Origin: Micropterix aruncella
Lineage: Eukaryota; Arthropoda; Insecta; Lepidoptera; Micropterigidae
Reading direction: 5' to 3'
DNA length: 64,000 nucleotides
Assembly: GCA_944548615.1 (NCBI GenBank)
Contig: OX155973.1
Span: forward strand, 1,410,561-1,474,560
Of the stretch, positions 26,305 through 36,592 are shown one piece after another. The notes under the pieces are model-generated. The model was not told the origin of the DNA and searched no databases. It was given only the letters and a program-made list of their open reading frames with translations. Made by a program: the position numbers and the translations under genes. Positions within the stretch are counted from its first letter, which is position 1. The number at the start of each line of letters is the position of its first letter.

Positions 26305-26370
26305 AATAATAAACCCGCCCTTTGTGAAACTTCACAATAAAGAGTAGAAGCAAATAAACAAACAAATATG
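26305..26370 (+). repeat. LINE-type 3' tail (CCCGCC...CAATAAAG motif)
   Basis: AAACCCGCCCTTTGTGAAAC then TTCACAATAAAGAGTAGAAG and AAACAAAC simple sequence. Matches 15588-15658 (minus) and 52878-52935. Confidence 0.55.
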
Positions 26371-26504
26371 TATAAATAAGGGGACTAAAAATTATTTCGA
26401 GGACTCGAAATTAATGTAACACTAATATAATATGATTTCATTGCTCTAAAGGCAGCCATTGACAAAGGCGAAATGCAAGGAAGTGGAAGATGAAAGAATG
26501 TTCT

Positions 26505-26990
26505 TAGTGTGAAGCGCGCTTAAGCGGCACGATGCGTGCCTCGTGCAGGTGTGTAGGTGTCGGTCGGCCTGCGCGTGTGTGCGAGCGCCGCCGCCACGTC
26601 CATGTGCGACGGTCGCCACACGCACGGGGTTTCGTGTGGGAGTGTGCGTGGAATGGCGTCAGGCTGTCTGGCGCGGCCGCGCCGCCGTGTCTCGGGCCGA
26701 CCCGTGTCCATTTTTTGCCCAGAGCACAATCCACACGGCGCACAAAGACGCTCGTCGGACAGGACACCGTAAAAAAAAACAATGCTCAGCAGGTATGGAT
26801 TCCACAAAATGGACCGCTTTTTGTGGCTGTCACCCAAGCGCGCCGCCGGACGTTCGAAATTCAAAATTCGAATTCTTTTTTTTTTCGCGTCCCACTCGAC
26901 ACAAACGGCGTGGCGTGGACCGCCGAACACGAGCGGCCAGGACGCCGCCTCCATGTTACAGGTTCCTCTATTCTTCCAACTTTCCCATAG
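26505..26990. other. CpG-rich island, possible untranslated first exon
   Basis: A strongly GC- and CpG-rich block within AT-rich DNA. Several frames on both strands stay open over about 150 codons, which composition alone explains. On the + strand ATGCTCAGCAG|GTATGG gives a donor-like site with GT at 26793. A promoter with a first exon is possible; no protein homology was seen. Confidence 0.35.
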
Positions 26991-27004
26991 CAGAGAAGGA
27001 CATT

Positions 27005-27131
27005 GATGCTTGAAAGACAAGTAAATACACCAAAAAGAATAAAAAAGACGCCTGCCATTACAGAAAGAGAACTTATAGTATTCATAATTATTTTTATTAC
27101 GGATATTTTTATGAAATATTTGTGATTTATG
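27005..27131 (+). repeat. Dispersed repeat, partner of 19975-20104
   Basis: Same landmark order as the partner copy. It is followed by GGGCACGGGTCAGCTAGT at 27156-27173, a sequence typical of lepidopteran retroelement tails. Confidence 0.55.
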
Positions 27132-27199
27132 AAAGTTTTACCGCTTAACGAAGTGGGCACGGGTCAGCTAGTTTTATATAATTTAGAAAATGTGCGCTT

Positions 27200-27229
27200 G
27201 AATGTTCAACGTATGAACGTTGAACATTC
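27200..27229. repeat. Perfect 13-bp hairpin
   Basis: GAATGTTCAACGT, loop ATGA, ACGTTGAACATTC. No transposon ends or TSD were identified around it. Confidence 0.9.
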
Positions 27230-28506
27230 ATGTTCAAACTGTTCATCAGGCACAAGCCGCACGGAACCGTAAGGTTCACCATCAGGTATCGTAGATTACT
27301 ATTAAGTGAACTGTCTACCAAATAATCTATTACAAATATAGGCACCAATATTCGAGATCGAAATGAAAATTAAGAAAGGCCAATTGCCATCAGTATACCC
27401 ATCCCCTACACCTGCTTCTGGAAGTCTGTTTTTGTTTTTGAATGGCAATAGCATTGTTTAAATATTCATGGTGAAAACTGCAGATGTCCTTACAAGTCAA
27501 ATTTTTGCAGTTCGGCATGTTTTGCCTTACGTGTAGAAAGGAGTGGCTTCTAACTAGCCGTGGGTGCAATTCTAGATTTTTGTTGAACACCACAGCACAA
27601 ACGACACAGCGCTATTAGCAAGGACGTATTCGTAGGGGGGGGGGGGGCATTAGGAATTCTATGTTTGCGACGGCAAATGATATTGCAGCTTCCTTTTGTT
27701 ACCATTCTATATCATTTCAAGGCATTACCCGATTAGAAGTTGTAATAAAGTATCAATCGGAGACACTTTTACAGCCGTTGGCTATATAAGTGCGCCACAG
27801 AAAGCGCTATAAGTGCTTATTCAGCTTTCTATACGCTATAAGTGCTTTATAAGCGCTTATTCAGCTTTCTTATACCACCAAAGGTAGCCGTTATGACCGC
27901 TATTCAGCCACTATTCAGCTAAAAGCCGTATAAAATGCGTCTGGCTATCAGCCATGGGTCATTCCAGCTCCTATTTTAGTTGGAGCATTGAGTATAAAGT
28001 GAATACACTCTATAATCAATGGTTGGAGCTTGGAGTTGTAACTGACAACCCTCGTAGCTCGTATTGACTACAGACAGTTGATAGTATAAATTTCCAAGAG
28101 GCGTGCCGCCCACTTTGGGAACCCCTTGTATAGATAGAGCCACGATAACCGTACCAAGAAGAATAATATGTAAATAAATGCCTTGTTGCGCAATGCATAT
28201 AACATAAAATAAATATTTTGCATTATTCATTAAGGACATTTAATGATGATTATTCGTACCTATACAGTCACACGTTTCTAGGAAAATGTTGTCGTGCAGT
28301 GATCTGCGATGACGTTATTTCTTTGTATACATTATTTTATGTTTGGATGGAAATTTCCAAGCAGTTAAAAGAAAAGCTTATAATCACTTCGCCAGACTTA
28401 CAGCATACAGATCAGTGGCGTAACTTAAAAAAATGGGCCCTTGCCCCTATTCACTTAAATTCATTATGGCATATAGGATGTAATTACTGTATACCAAGTT
28501 AGACTA

Positions 28507-29492
28507 GGGGGAAGTCCCCTAACGCGGGACGGCACCTAGCGTCGGTCACTAATAGTTTCGGGTCTCATCAAACTTGCAGAAGGCAGATTTGCAGACGGCA
28601 ATCTTGCAGACGGCATTCTTGCAGGCGGCAGTTTTGCAGAAGGCAATCTTGCAGAAGGCAGTTTTGCAAATGTCAAACTGACGTTTCGAGGGTCGGCATT
28701 TTTGCAGAAAATGAAGTTAGAAGCAAAACATCGTATTTAAAATTTAGTGTTACCAGAGTAGAAATCGACAAAAGCCGCGTTTTCATATGTCCGGGTAGGG
28801 AAACCAGTCCACTTCTTTGAGTGTCCTCTCCATCGCGGATCTCAGCAATCAACTCTCGATTTTAGGGAAAGAAAAACCTAACCTAACCTAACAGAAAAAC
28901 TTAAAACATTTTTAAAAATGTTTAGTTTGATGTACTGAATCATCCACTACAAGGATGCCGGTAATTAAATGTGGAGAGGTAAAAATATTCACCACTTTAA
29001 TTTACCCTGACATGATAATTTGCTACTTCTTTTTCTAAATTTAAAATTAATAGCATATGACCGCTTTACTGCTTTATTTTTGGTTTGTAAAATAATATAA
29101 AATTGTTTTATTCGTGTAATCATGTCCTAATGCGCCATTCTCAAACGTTGCTAACTTCGGGTTTGTATGCAAGTTTGCTTTCTGCAAGAATGCCGTCTGC
29201 AAAAATGACGCCTGCAAGGTTGCCGCCTGCAAGGTTGCCTCCTGCAAATCTGCCCTCAACAAATTTGGAGCTGTCAAAAGTGACATTTGTGCAAGTTTGC
29301 CGCATGCAAAACTGGCGCCCCCCATAGTTTCTCGACATGTCGTGGCGCGATCGATACAAAGACGGGTGAAAAGTGTGCGGGGATGCGGACGCTTTTCCTT
29401 TTCCTACGTCTTGGTATAGATCGCGCCGCGACTTGTCGAGATACTATTAGTGTCCGACGCTAGGTGCCGTCCGGCGTTAGGGGACTTCCCCC
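28507..29492. mobile_element. TA-flanked DNA transposon with subterminal 15-bp repeat arrays
   Basis: Terminal inverted repeats of about 50 bp with three mismatches begin GGGGGAAGTCCCCTAACG, then GGACGGCACCTAGCGTCGG and CACTAATAGT. TA flanks both ends (28505-28506, 29493-29494). Inside each terminus are tandem 15-bp units of the form TTGCAGAMGGCANTC: about seven at 28570-28680 on the + strand and about ten at 29155-29310 on the opposite strand, so the arrays are themselves inverted. Near the right end TCTCGACAWGTCGYGGCGCG forms a further hairpin (29331-29370 with 29413-29453). No transposase frame was recognised. Confidence 0.8.
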
Positions 29493-29581
29493 TACATATT
29501 TATATCGAACCTATATATTATCGAACCTATATAACCGAATATATATTATATCGAACCTATTATATCCCCCTACATATTTAT

Positions 29582-30034
29582 CAGTGATGCATGCGATACG
29601 ATACCGATACCATTGATTCTATAAAATCAATGCCGATATCGATATATCGGCGATACTTTGAATTTGCCGATATATCGCTATCGGTGATATTTTAACAGCC
29701 TTTACAACTACGCTTTTTAAAATTTCGCGCTTCAAAAAAAGGGTATAATTTTTGACGGATACATAATTTATGAATGCTCTGTTTCTTAAACAAAAACCTA
29801 ATAAATGTTAATTTTAACTACTAAAATATTTTATGTACTACATTTTTCTACTATTTAAATTTTAACGACTACAATTTCAGTTATTATTAAAAAATAAAAC
29901 ATGGTTTTTCATTTATTAACCTTTTTTTTTTAATTTTGAAAGTGTATCGGTATCGTTATCGGCATCGCCGATATTTTCATACGTGTATCGGTAACGGTAT
30001 GGTATCGGCAAAAAGGCGTATCGATGCATCCCTG
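29582..30034. mobile_element. hAT MITE with perfect 8-bp TSD
   Basis: ATATTTAT occurs immediately before (29574-29581) and after (30035-30042). The ends are CAGTGATGCATGCGATACG on the left and, in reverse complement, CAGGGATGCATCGATACG on the right. The subterminal regions are rich in CGATATCG-type repeats on both arms. No transposase. Confidence 0.92.
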
Positions 30035-30214
30035 ATATTTATATCAACCATTTGGGGATATTACCTCGAACATTTTGCGGAAAAAGTTCCAAAGAACTTC
30101 AGCGTGGCACGCGGGATCACATAGATTGAGGGAGAATGTTCAAAATATTGTATTGCTAGGTATATTAATGCGACGCTTTGCTGTCAATTTAAATACTTAA
30201 TTATATTTCTCCAC

Positions 30215-30275
30215 CTTTGAATGAATGAATGAATGAATGAATGAAAATCTCTTTATTGCACAATATACCTTTGAA
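30215..30275 (-). repeat. CR1/Jockey-type LINE 3' tail with (ATTC)n
   Basis: The minus strand reads TATTGTGCAATAAAGAGATT TTCATTCATTCATTC, the same tail as 32085-32137 and 40950-41000. Only the tail is present here. Confidence 0.7.
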
Positions 30276-30675
30276 TGTTGGTGAGAATAACAAAAGTTAA
30301 TATCAGTTTTTATTACTTTATTTTGAGTACAACTACCAAGTGCGAAACTGGTAATTAAAGACTAAACAATTCCCACATAATATTATTAGAAATGTACCAA
30401 TGTTTGCATATCTACATGATTAACTAATTAGTGTATTATACCTAGTTAGATAAAAATACGCACAAATACATTACGAGAATGGTTTTCCTCTTGATTTGCA
30501 CTCTGCAAAATCATGGATCAGTTTTGAGACATCGATTTTTTCGGCTTCCTTAGCTACCAAGCTGAGTTAGATGTCGCCTAGTTCGATCTAAGAAAGAAGT
30601 TCCATTTTGGGCCCGCCCGAACTACCGTGGGCACCGGTGCGCCGCACCGGATGCACCGGCTTAGTTACGCCACTG

Positions 30676-31351
30676 ATACAACTAGGGTTGTCGACTACAG
30701 CGGGCGAGCCCGTCACCTCAGGAAGTTTTAACGGTTAGTCGTTCTATCTCCTGGAGTGAGCGCAGAAGACTTGAGGACAAACAGTCTACCATCTAGCTAT
30801 GCCACAAGCCCGTAAGAGGCCAACGCCTTAACCGCGAGATAGCCAGGAGTGTTACTCGGCGGGCTTACACTCACGCACTTACTTCCAATTGTGACCAGAT
30901 TACTCCAGTCTCTCGATTGGTTACGAGTTCGAGGTCGCTTGCGCGGTCCTCTCCCTTACGAAACGGTGAAACGGTGTAGGTATACCGAATCTATCGCGGA
31001 CCACAGCGCCCTTTGCCCGGCTGTTCACCCAGGATCGGATAGCCGATGGTCGTTTCAAGAGCAGTCGCCATAAGGTCCGCAACCACCCCCGCTCTATAGG
31101 AAACAGTACTGCTTCCAGACTCCCCCGACTGTTAGTGAGGTTACGCCGCACGGTGCGCAGACCGTCCAAGAGCGCCAGAAAATTGATTCCCAGGGGAAAC
31201 TAACCATAGGGTCAGAGTCCTACCCAGGCTCGCACTTCGTGCGTGGAGGCCGTCGGATAGGTGTTGACCCGTGAGTGTGACCAACCCTGAACAGAATGGG
31301 TCTTCGTGGCCAACTCAGCAAGGGCCCATTATCTCCTAAAAGGGCCCATTA
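30676..31351 (-). mobile_element. G-element, full length
   Basis: A direct repeat ACGCCACT (30667-30674 and 31352-31359) flanks about 677 bp. The 3' end on the element strand is CCGCTGTAGTCGACAACCC TAGTTG. It inserted at the right border of the hAT-like element 28413-30675. Family landmarks are in order; the 5' end includes a duplicated GGGCCCATTA. Confidence 0.85.
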
Positions 31352-31489
31352 ACGCCACTACAGACAGAAGTGTTTGGGCGAGTGGGAGCGAGGAGGGCCC
31401 AATCACCCTGAGCTAAACCTCCTCCACAAAAGCCTATTCACCTTGACCCAGGATCGACTACTAAAACAAATTGGTAGAGAAATCCTATA

Positions 31490-32137
31490 AAATTCAATAT
31501 GCAGAAGTATGACCATGTTTCCGAGTACCAAGCGAAATTGCAATGGCTTCGTATACGGGACTGGAGAAATTTGCATATCCTTTCACTTCTATATAATGTC
31601 CTACACAATCCTACATCTCCATCCTACCTCAACGAGGCTTTACCGGGTTAGGAAGTCATGGTCTCCCACTTCGTTCAAGTCAGAATAATTCCCTGCGTAT
31701 CCCAAAACACAAAACCACATTTTTTCCTACTCCTCCGTACATGCAGATCGACTGTGGAATCAGCTTCCTCCCACTATTAGAGGCGCTAGCTCGCTGTCCA
31801 CCTTTAGGCAATCATTGAAAAAGCACTTTCGTTCACAATAAATATGAACTATAGATTCTAACCCTTCCGCTATCCCCTCCCTTTCCTTACCTTATTTTGG
31901 CAGTTTATTTATTTATTTATTTGTTAATATATTATTAATGCATTGTGTCCTACTCGAAAATTTATTTATTTCTTTACTTTTTACTTTAGATACACACATT
32001 TCAATTTATATCTTTTTGTATATTGAACTTCCATTTTTGCCTACTTTTGACTGGAAGATATTGTAATGTAGCAGTGAGTCCGCCGTTGTACCTTATTTTT
32101 ATTGTGCAATAAAGAGATTTTCATTCATTCATTCATT
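31490..32137 (+). pseudogene. CR1/Jockey-type LINE, C-terminus and 3' UTR
   Basis: Frames with shifts read YQAKLQWLRIRDWRNLHILS, LLYNVLHNP, GLPLRS, IPKHKTTFF and a RLWNQLP-like step with LKKHF before the stop near 31840, the usual end of CR1-like ORF2. The 3' UTR (GGAAGATATTGTAATGTAGC, GTCCGCC, TTGTGCAATAAAGAG) ends in (ATTC)n at 32125-32137. The same family lies in antisense at 57840-58690. Confidence 0.75.
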
Positions 32138-32154
32138 CAAAATCCTAATCCCCA

Positions 32155-32395
32155 CCAGGGAAGATTGGAAGAATCTGCATTGGCTCCAAAGCCACATCGC
32201 GGACGCCTGGTTCACCGACGGATCAGGAACAAATGCACGTTTTGGGGCAGGCGTGTACGGACTCAAAACCAACCACAGGATCAGCATCCCCCTTCGGATA
32301 ATATGCCACCACGGTTTTCCTAGCCGAGGTGTTTGCCATATTGGAACGCATAAAACTCCAATCGACACGCACTGCGAACCATACTTTCTTTAGTA
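32155..32395 (+). pseudogene. RNase H domain fragment of a non-LTR retrotransposon
   Basis: The frame reads DWKNLHWLQSHIADAWFTDGSG, NARFGAGVYG, then after a shift TVFLAEVFAIL. The TDGS Asp and the later AE Glu are the RNase H metal-binding positions. LINE clades such as R1, I and Jockey carry this domain after the RT. It is broken by one frameshift and lies directly after an (ATTC)n tail. Confidence 0.7.
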
Positions 32396-32512
32396 CAAAA
32401 TACTAACTTTTACGTCTGAATATGTTTTAAAATGTCTACTATATGCTAAATCTAATATTAACGAACAAGGGGTAAACGGGAATATGCACTCCCACAATAC
32501 CTACATGCAGAC

Positions 32513-32731
32513 GTGATGATGTTATCCTGCCTAAAGTACCTACGCCTTACGCAGACACAAAAATCCTTTGGATATTTGAGATATAAGCTCTTTAACCAGC
32601 TACCACTCTCCACAAGAAAGATGGAAACAAAGGCGTTTAAAAGATGTATTAAACTAAAGCTGCAATCCACACATGCTTTCTATAAGCTGGGTGATTTTTT
32701 TGAGCATGCCAATTCTTTCAAATGTAAATAA
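32513..32731 (+). pseudogene. Possible retroelement ORF2 C-terminal remnant
   Basis: SFGYLRYKLFNQLPLSTRKM then FKRCIKLKL resembles the LFN.LP...F+..LK tail that ends many LINE proteins. There is no catalytic motif. It may belong with the RNase H fragment just upstream. Confidence 0.4.
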
Positions 32732-33469
32732 CATTAATATGTAACTTTCAGGTACCTCATTTCAGTTTTTATTGTTTAATAATAATATTATGAATTTAAT
32801 ATTTAATATGTAGGTTACAATGTTTGACGTAACATACCTGACCATATGCATAAGTTGTTTTTTTTCCAATGTTGTTTTGATACTTTCTATTGTGTGATTA
32901 TTTTTCGTATAAAGTGCCTAAGATGACTATTAATGTTCTTGTAATAATTATCTATTTTATATGTATACTCATGTACATGGATACAGCTCTATTTTTTTTA
33001 ATTTAATTTTTTTGTCTGCCGTGTAAAGCCAACTTTAGTCAATGCTATTGTCAAATTAATATTACTGCTTTAATAGTTTTATACCTACATATATTTGTTA
33101 TTATATTAGTAACTGACGAATTCTAATATGCGATAATTAGCACCCTTCGGCTAGGTAACGACCAAATTTGGTTGCACATCAGAACACCGTTGATTACCTA
33201 CGTAACGACCAATATTGGCGGCTTGCTTCCGGAGCGCACAGTAATATTATTTTCTAATTCGAACGCATCATAAAATCCATACCAAATATCTCATTATTAC
33301 CATAGATACATAGACGGCCGCTAGAATAATTTCGCGCGTTATTTCGCGGATATTTCTGGTAAAACTCCATTGTCAAACATCATATTATATTTTTGTATGT
33401 AAATAAGCAAAACGAAATATTTTCTTTGATATAGAATCTAATAAAGATCACGATAGTATTTACAATTTC

Positions 33470-33759
33470 TAAATAGAGTTCCGTATTTTTCCGTAAGACA
33501 AGTACAAGTTAGAAATGCCGTGTTTTTTTTCACTTTTTCGACTTTCTGATATTTATTCACAATTATCTAATTGGTTTACAAACAGAAATTTCAATATTGT
33601 ATATAAGAAATTTCAATGCGATCATTGCACAGTTATTCTTTTTTATGATTGCTATAGTAGTTCCATAGATATAGTACTTTTTGTCGAGCGCGGCGATATT
33701 GCAAGAAATTCCATTAAATTGCCGCGGTCTGCCATGAAATTATACCGATACTCGAAGGG
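33470..33759 (+). mobile_element. piggyBac MITE, diverged and 5' truncated
   Basis: It shares TCTGATATTTATTCACAATT ATCTAATTG, AAATTTCAATGC.ATCATTG, the TATAGTACTTT step and a CGATACTCGAAGGG end next to TTAA (33760-33763) with the 306-bp MITEs at 48937 and 50999. The left TTAACCC end is missing. Confidence 0.7.
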
Positions 33760-33834
33760 TTAATTGATAATTCATGATTTTATTGTATATTCTGAATGAA
33801 TAAATTGGATACTGAATACTTGAGGTAAAAAAAT

Positions 33835-33995
33835 AGAAAAATCCTCATCTGCTCTGACAGCAGAGCAGCATTGGACGCTCTGGCTAAAGCCACCACAGAA
33901 TCTTCTGTGGTCTGGGTTCTTTTACTGGTCTGGAAAGTCTTGGGGTGACAATCGATTTTCGCTGGGATGTGATCGAGCGAGTAGTATTCATTTAT
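33835..33995 (+). pseudogene. LINE RNase H fragment
   Basis: ILICSDSRAALDALAKATTE, SSVVWV with a stop soon after. The SDSRAAL motif is characteristic of the Jockey/R1-group RNase H domain. Short and broken. Confidence 0.65.
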
Positions 33996-33999
33996 AGCG

Positions 34000-35400
34000 T
34001 TTTGATTGTGCCACAATTTTGTTCACATTTTCGCCGGCTTTCTAAAAGCGTAGGCCGACGCCAACCTGTCTGCCGGTTCTTTTGAGACGACACTAAACGC
34101 CGTTTCTATTCTTAGAACGGGCCATAACCATAGGCCCATAAAATTTCAACGCTCTGGCCGACTACCATGTCGCTTGTTGTAAAATGCGAGGTTGACTCTA
34201 GCGCCGAAGATTCCGAAACGTATTCTTGCTATGAAAATTAGGAAAATGTCGTTAAGAAAATGGGGCTTTTAGCTTGGGAAAATTTAGCTTAATAATAAGG
34301 GGAGTCGCCTTGGGTCGTCCGCGCAGACACTTGAAGCAAAGCCAACATAGCCCAACCCAAAGTCCGTTTGATTATGATCCGAAATTCATTCAAGTATTTG
34401 GCCCTTAAACCCTTTAATAACCTTCCAAAGACAATACAAGATTTAAAACAAAAAAAAACTATTTTAGAGTTAACACTGGCAGGCACGTATCCAGACTTTA
34501 AGGAGGGACTGTAAACCACTCCCCAGAAGGCAAAAAAAAAAGTTGAAATCTTATCATGAATCTTTTACATCAGTTTGACTAACATTTGAAAAACTATTTT
34601 TGAGGTATTGAATTGCAAATGTTTCTACCGCTGCAGAAATAACGGTATCTGCTTGCGCCGGTATTAGTGAGCGTAATTTTGCCTGAAGCAAAAAAAGTAA
34701 TCTAAGATATTAATTTTTACAATGTTTATTTTCTAGATGAACTAAAAAAAATTACAAAAACTTATTCTTATAATTTTTTAAAGATTTAAAAACATAAAAT
34801 CGTTTTTCGCACCAAAATTTTGTGTTTAACTAGTAAAAAAATTGATATAAAAACATCTTTTTCAGTTTTTTTTTGTTCATATGGAAGAAAATTTTATAAT
34901 CTTTTTTTTTTTTTGAAACAACTCGATCCGTCAAGTAGTTTTTTTGGTATTGTTGCAGTATAGGAACCTTTTCTAGATTGTTGATTTTTTAACGTCACCA
35001 GACTATATTCATCACGCTGATTCCGAATCTGCAATAATATTTATTCGGTCTCAATAAATAAGCGAGTTATAGGCATTCATAAAAGTGTCAAACCCATACA
35101 TTTCGGTAGGTTAAGTTTTTTATTTTATTTTAAATAATACATAAACACCTATTTGGCGGTAGGTTAGATTAGTTTTTTTTAAACAACCTTAAAAACTGAG
35201 TTAAAAAAACTTTTTTTTTTTGTTTGTAAATTTGGTTTTGAAATTTTACGCGTCCGATGCTTTTTTCTTTCAAATTTAGCATTACAATGATCGAATCTAG
35301 TAGTATTTCTTTATTTTTTCGATTTCTGAGAAAGGTTCCTATACTACAATAATTCCGTTTTTTTATAACCGGCGCAGAACAGAAAAATATGGTTTTAAGA
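34000..35400. other. AT-rich DNA with weak repeat traces
   Basis: No gene was identified. At 34360-34510 the + strand has KPFNNLPKTIQDL, reminiscent of a retroelement tail, too short to assign. At 34990-35045 a segment resembles 9244-9300. Confidence 0.4.
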
Positions 35401-35404
35401 AAAA

Positions 35405-35960
35405 CGCGTTTAATTATAAATAGGATCGAAAACGAATTTACCGCGTGAAATTTGTAGCACCCGACGTTTCGGTGACGTTGCAGCCGCCGTTGTCCAGGGT
35501 AGACTGAAGAGCTGTCAATCCGTTGTTTTGCGGGTAGGCCGCGTATCGCTTCCGCCACTGCGTAGATTATAACGGTGGTGGGGGCCGGGCTCGGAGCGCG
35601 GGAATTTTGAAAATCCGTCTTGCACACAACACTCACTGTATCCTGTTTTACGTCTTTGCGTTCGGCGTTCGGCGGCGGGAACATTTTAAGAAGAGGGTTC
35701 CACGTAGAAGAGAGTTTGTAACCGTCGTCTCTGTTAAAGTTCGGGGTTCTTCTTATTTCAATGGCTTCCCGGATCATGCGAGGAAAGTAGAATTGTTCTT
35801 TGGATAGCACAATGGGATTTTGAAACTGCATCCAGTGGTTACTTCCGCTATCCAATATATGTTCGCAGACCGCCGATTTTTCTCGCTGAACGTTTTTAAC
35901 AGCTTTGATGTGTTCTGACAGTCGCGTGGCTATGGGCCGTTTCGTTTGTCCAACGTACCC
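35405..35960 (-). pseudogene. Penelope-like element, GIY-YIG C-terminal part (copy 1)
   Basis: The minus strand reads VGQTKRPIATRLSEHIKAV, KSAVCEHILDSGSNH, then REAIEIRR..NFNRDDGYKL. This is the second half of the GIY-YIG endonuclease of Penelope-like elements (YVGQT..R...RL.EH, REA.EI.K, NRDDGYKLS.W). The GIY and RT portions are missing. Downstream on the same strand (35405-35515) is the element terminus CCTGGACAACGGCGGCTGCA, CGAAACGTCGGG. Confidence 0.85.
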
Positions 35961-36075
35961 TGGACAACGGCGGCTGCAACGTCACCGAAACGTCGGGTGC
36001 TACACATTTCACGCGGTAAATTCGTTTTCTATCCTATTTATAATGTCAAACAACCGCGATAGTCTTCGATTTTAT
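35957..36075 (+). mobile_element. Penelope-like terminus in inverted orientation
   Basis: CCCTGGACAACGGCGGCTGC, CACCGAAACGTCGGGTGCTA, CGCGGTAAATTCGTTTTC and ATCCTATTTATAATGTCAAA. It directly abuts the 5' truncation of copy 1 and faces the terminus at 35405-35515, so copy 1 is bracketed by inverted termini, as is common for this class. Confidence 0.7.
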
Positions 36076-36254
36076 ATAACGCGTTTAATATTTTCTTTAA
36101 AGAACACTAGTAAGTTTTTTTACACTTATAGCAATCCGCAACAGTAACTATAAACTATTCTAGAGTTAAAAGATTCAGGAATAGTTTTCAACTTTACGTT
36201 TTAAAAAAAACCACGAAAGACATGTTTTTTTGTAATATGAAAAACATGTTTTCA

Positions 36255-36592
36255 TGTTATAGAGAGAGGGTAGTTGTTAACCTTACGGCATCTGCTCTTG
36301 AAACGACCATTCGGCTACCCGATACAGGGTGAACAGCCGGTGAAGAGAGGAAAAGGATGCCGTGGTCTGCGATAGATTCGGTAGACACCGTATAGAGGAT
36401 CGAGCAAGCGACCTCGATCCTGTAACCAGTCGGGAGGCAGGAGGTATCATGAAGGTTAATTCCAGACGGAGATATCCTTCCAAACTGGTAGTCAGGGGGC
36501 GATGCTGCCCGCTGGTTACCCTTCCCGGTGCCTCGCCGTAAGGCGCTGGCCTCTGATGCGCAGGTGGCGTATCTAGACAGTGGATTGTTTTA
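36255..36592 (+). mobile_element. G-element, 5' part of an interrupted copy
   Basis: Starts TATAGAGAGAGGGTAGTTG and runs through GCGATAGATTCGGTAGACAC, CCAGTCGGGAGG, GTAAGGCGCTGGCCTC to GACAGTGGATTGTTTTA, then is cut by an insertion. It belongs to the same subfamily as 14008-15031. Confidence 0.75.

Larger units (their letters stand above)
28413..30675. mobile_element. hAT-like element carrying nested insertions
   Basis: The left end CAGTGGCGTAACT and the right end AGTTACGCCACTG are a perfect 13-bp inverted repeat of hAT type. The 8 bases before are ATACAGAT. The right flank ATACA is interrupted by a G-element; joining across that insertion would give ATACAGAC, 7 of 8 matching. The interior holds the 28507 and 29582 elements and no transposase. 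The pairing of these ends over 2.26 kb is inference. Confidence 0.5.

Noticed and set aside
26504..27020. Five overlapping frames of 70-166 codons on both strands
   Set aside because: The block is CpG-rich, so stops are rare in every frame. No frame shows a domain and none is preferred over the others.
29074..29325. A pentapeptide-repeat protein gene
   Set aside because: The periodicity comes from a 15-bp repeat inside a DNA transposon, with an inverted twin array at 28570-28680. It lacks a credible gene context.
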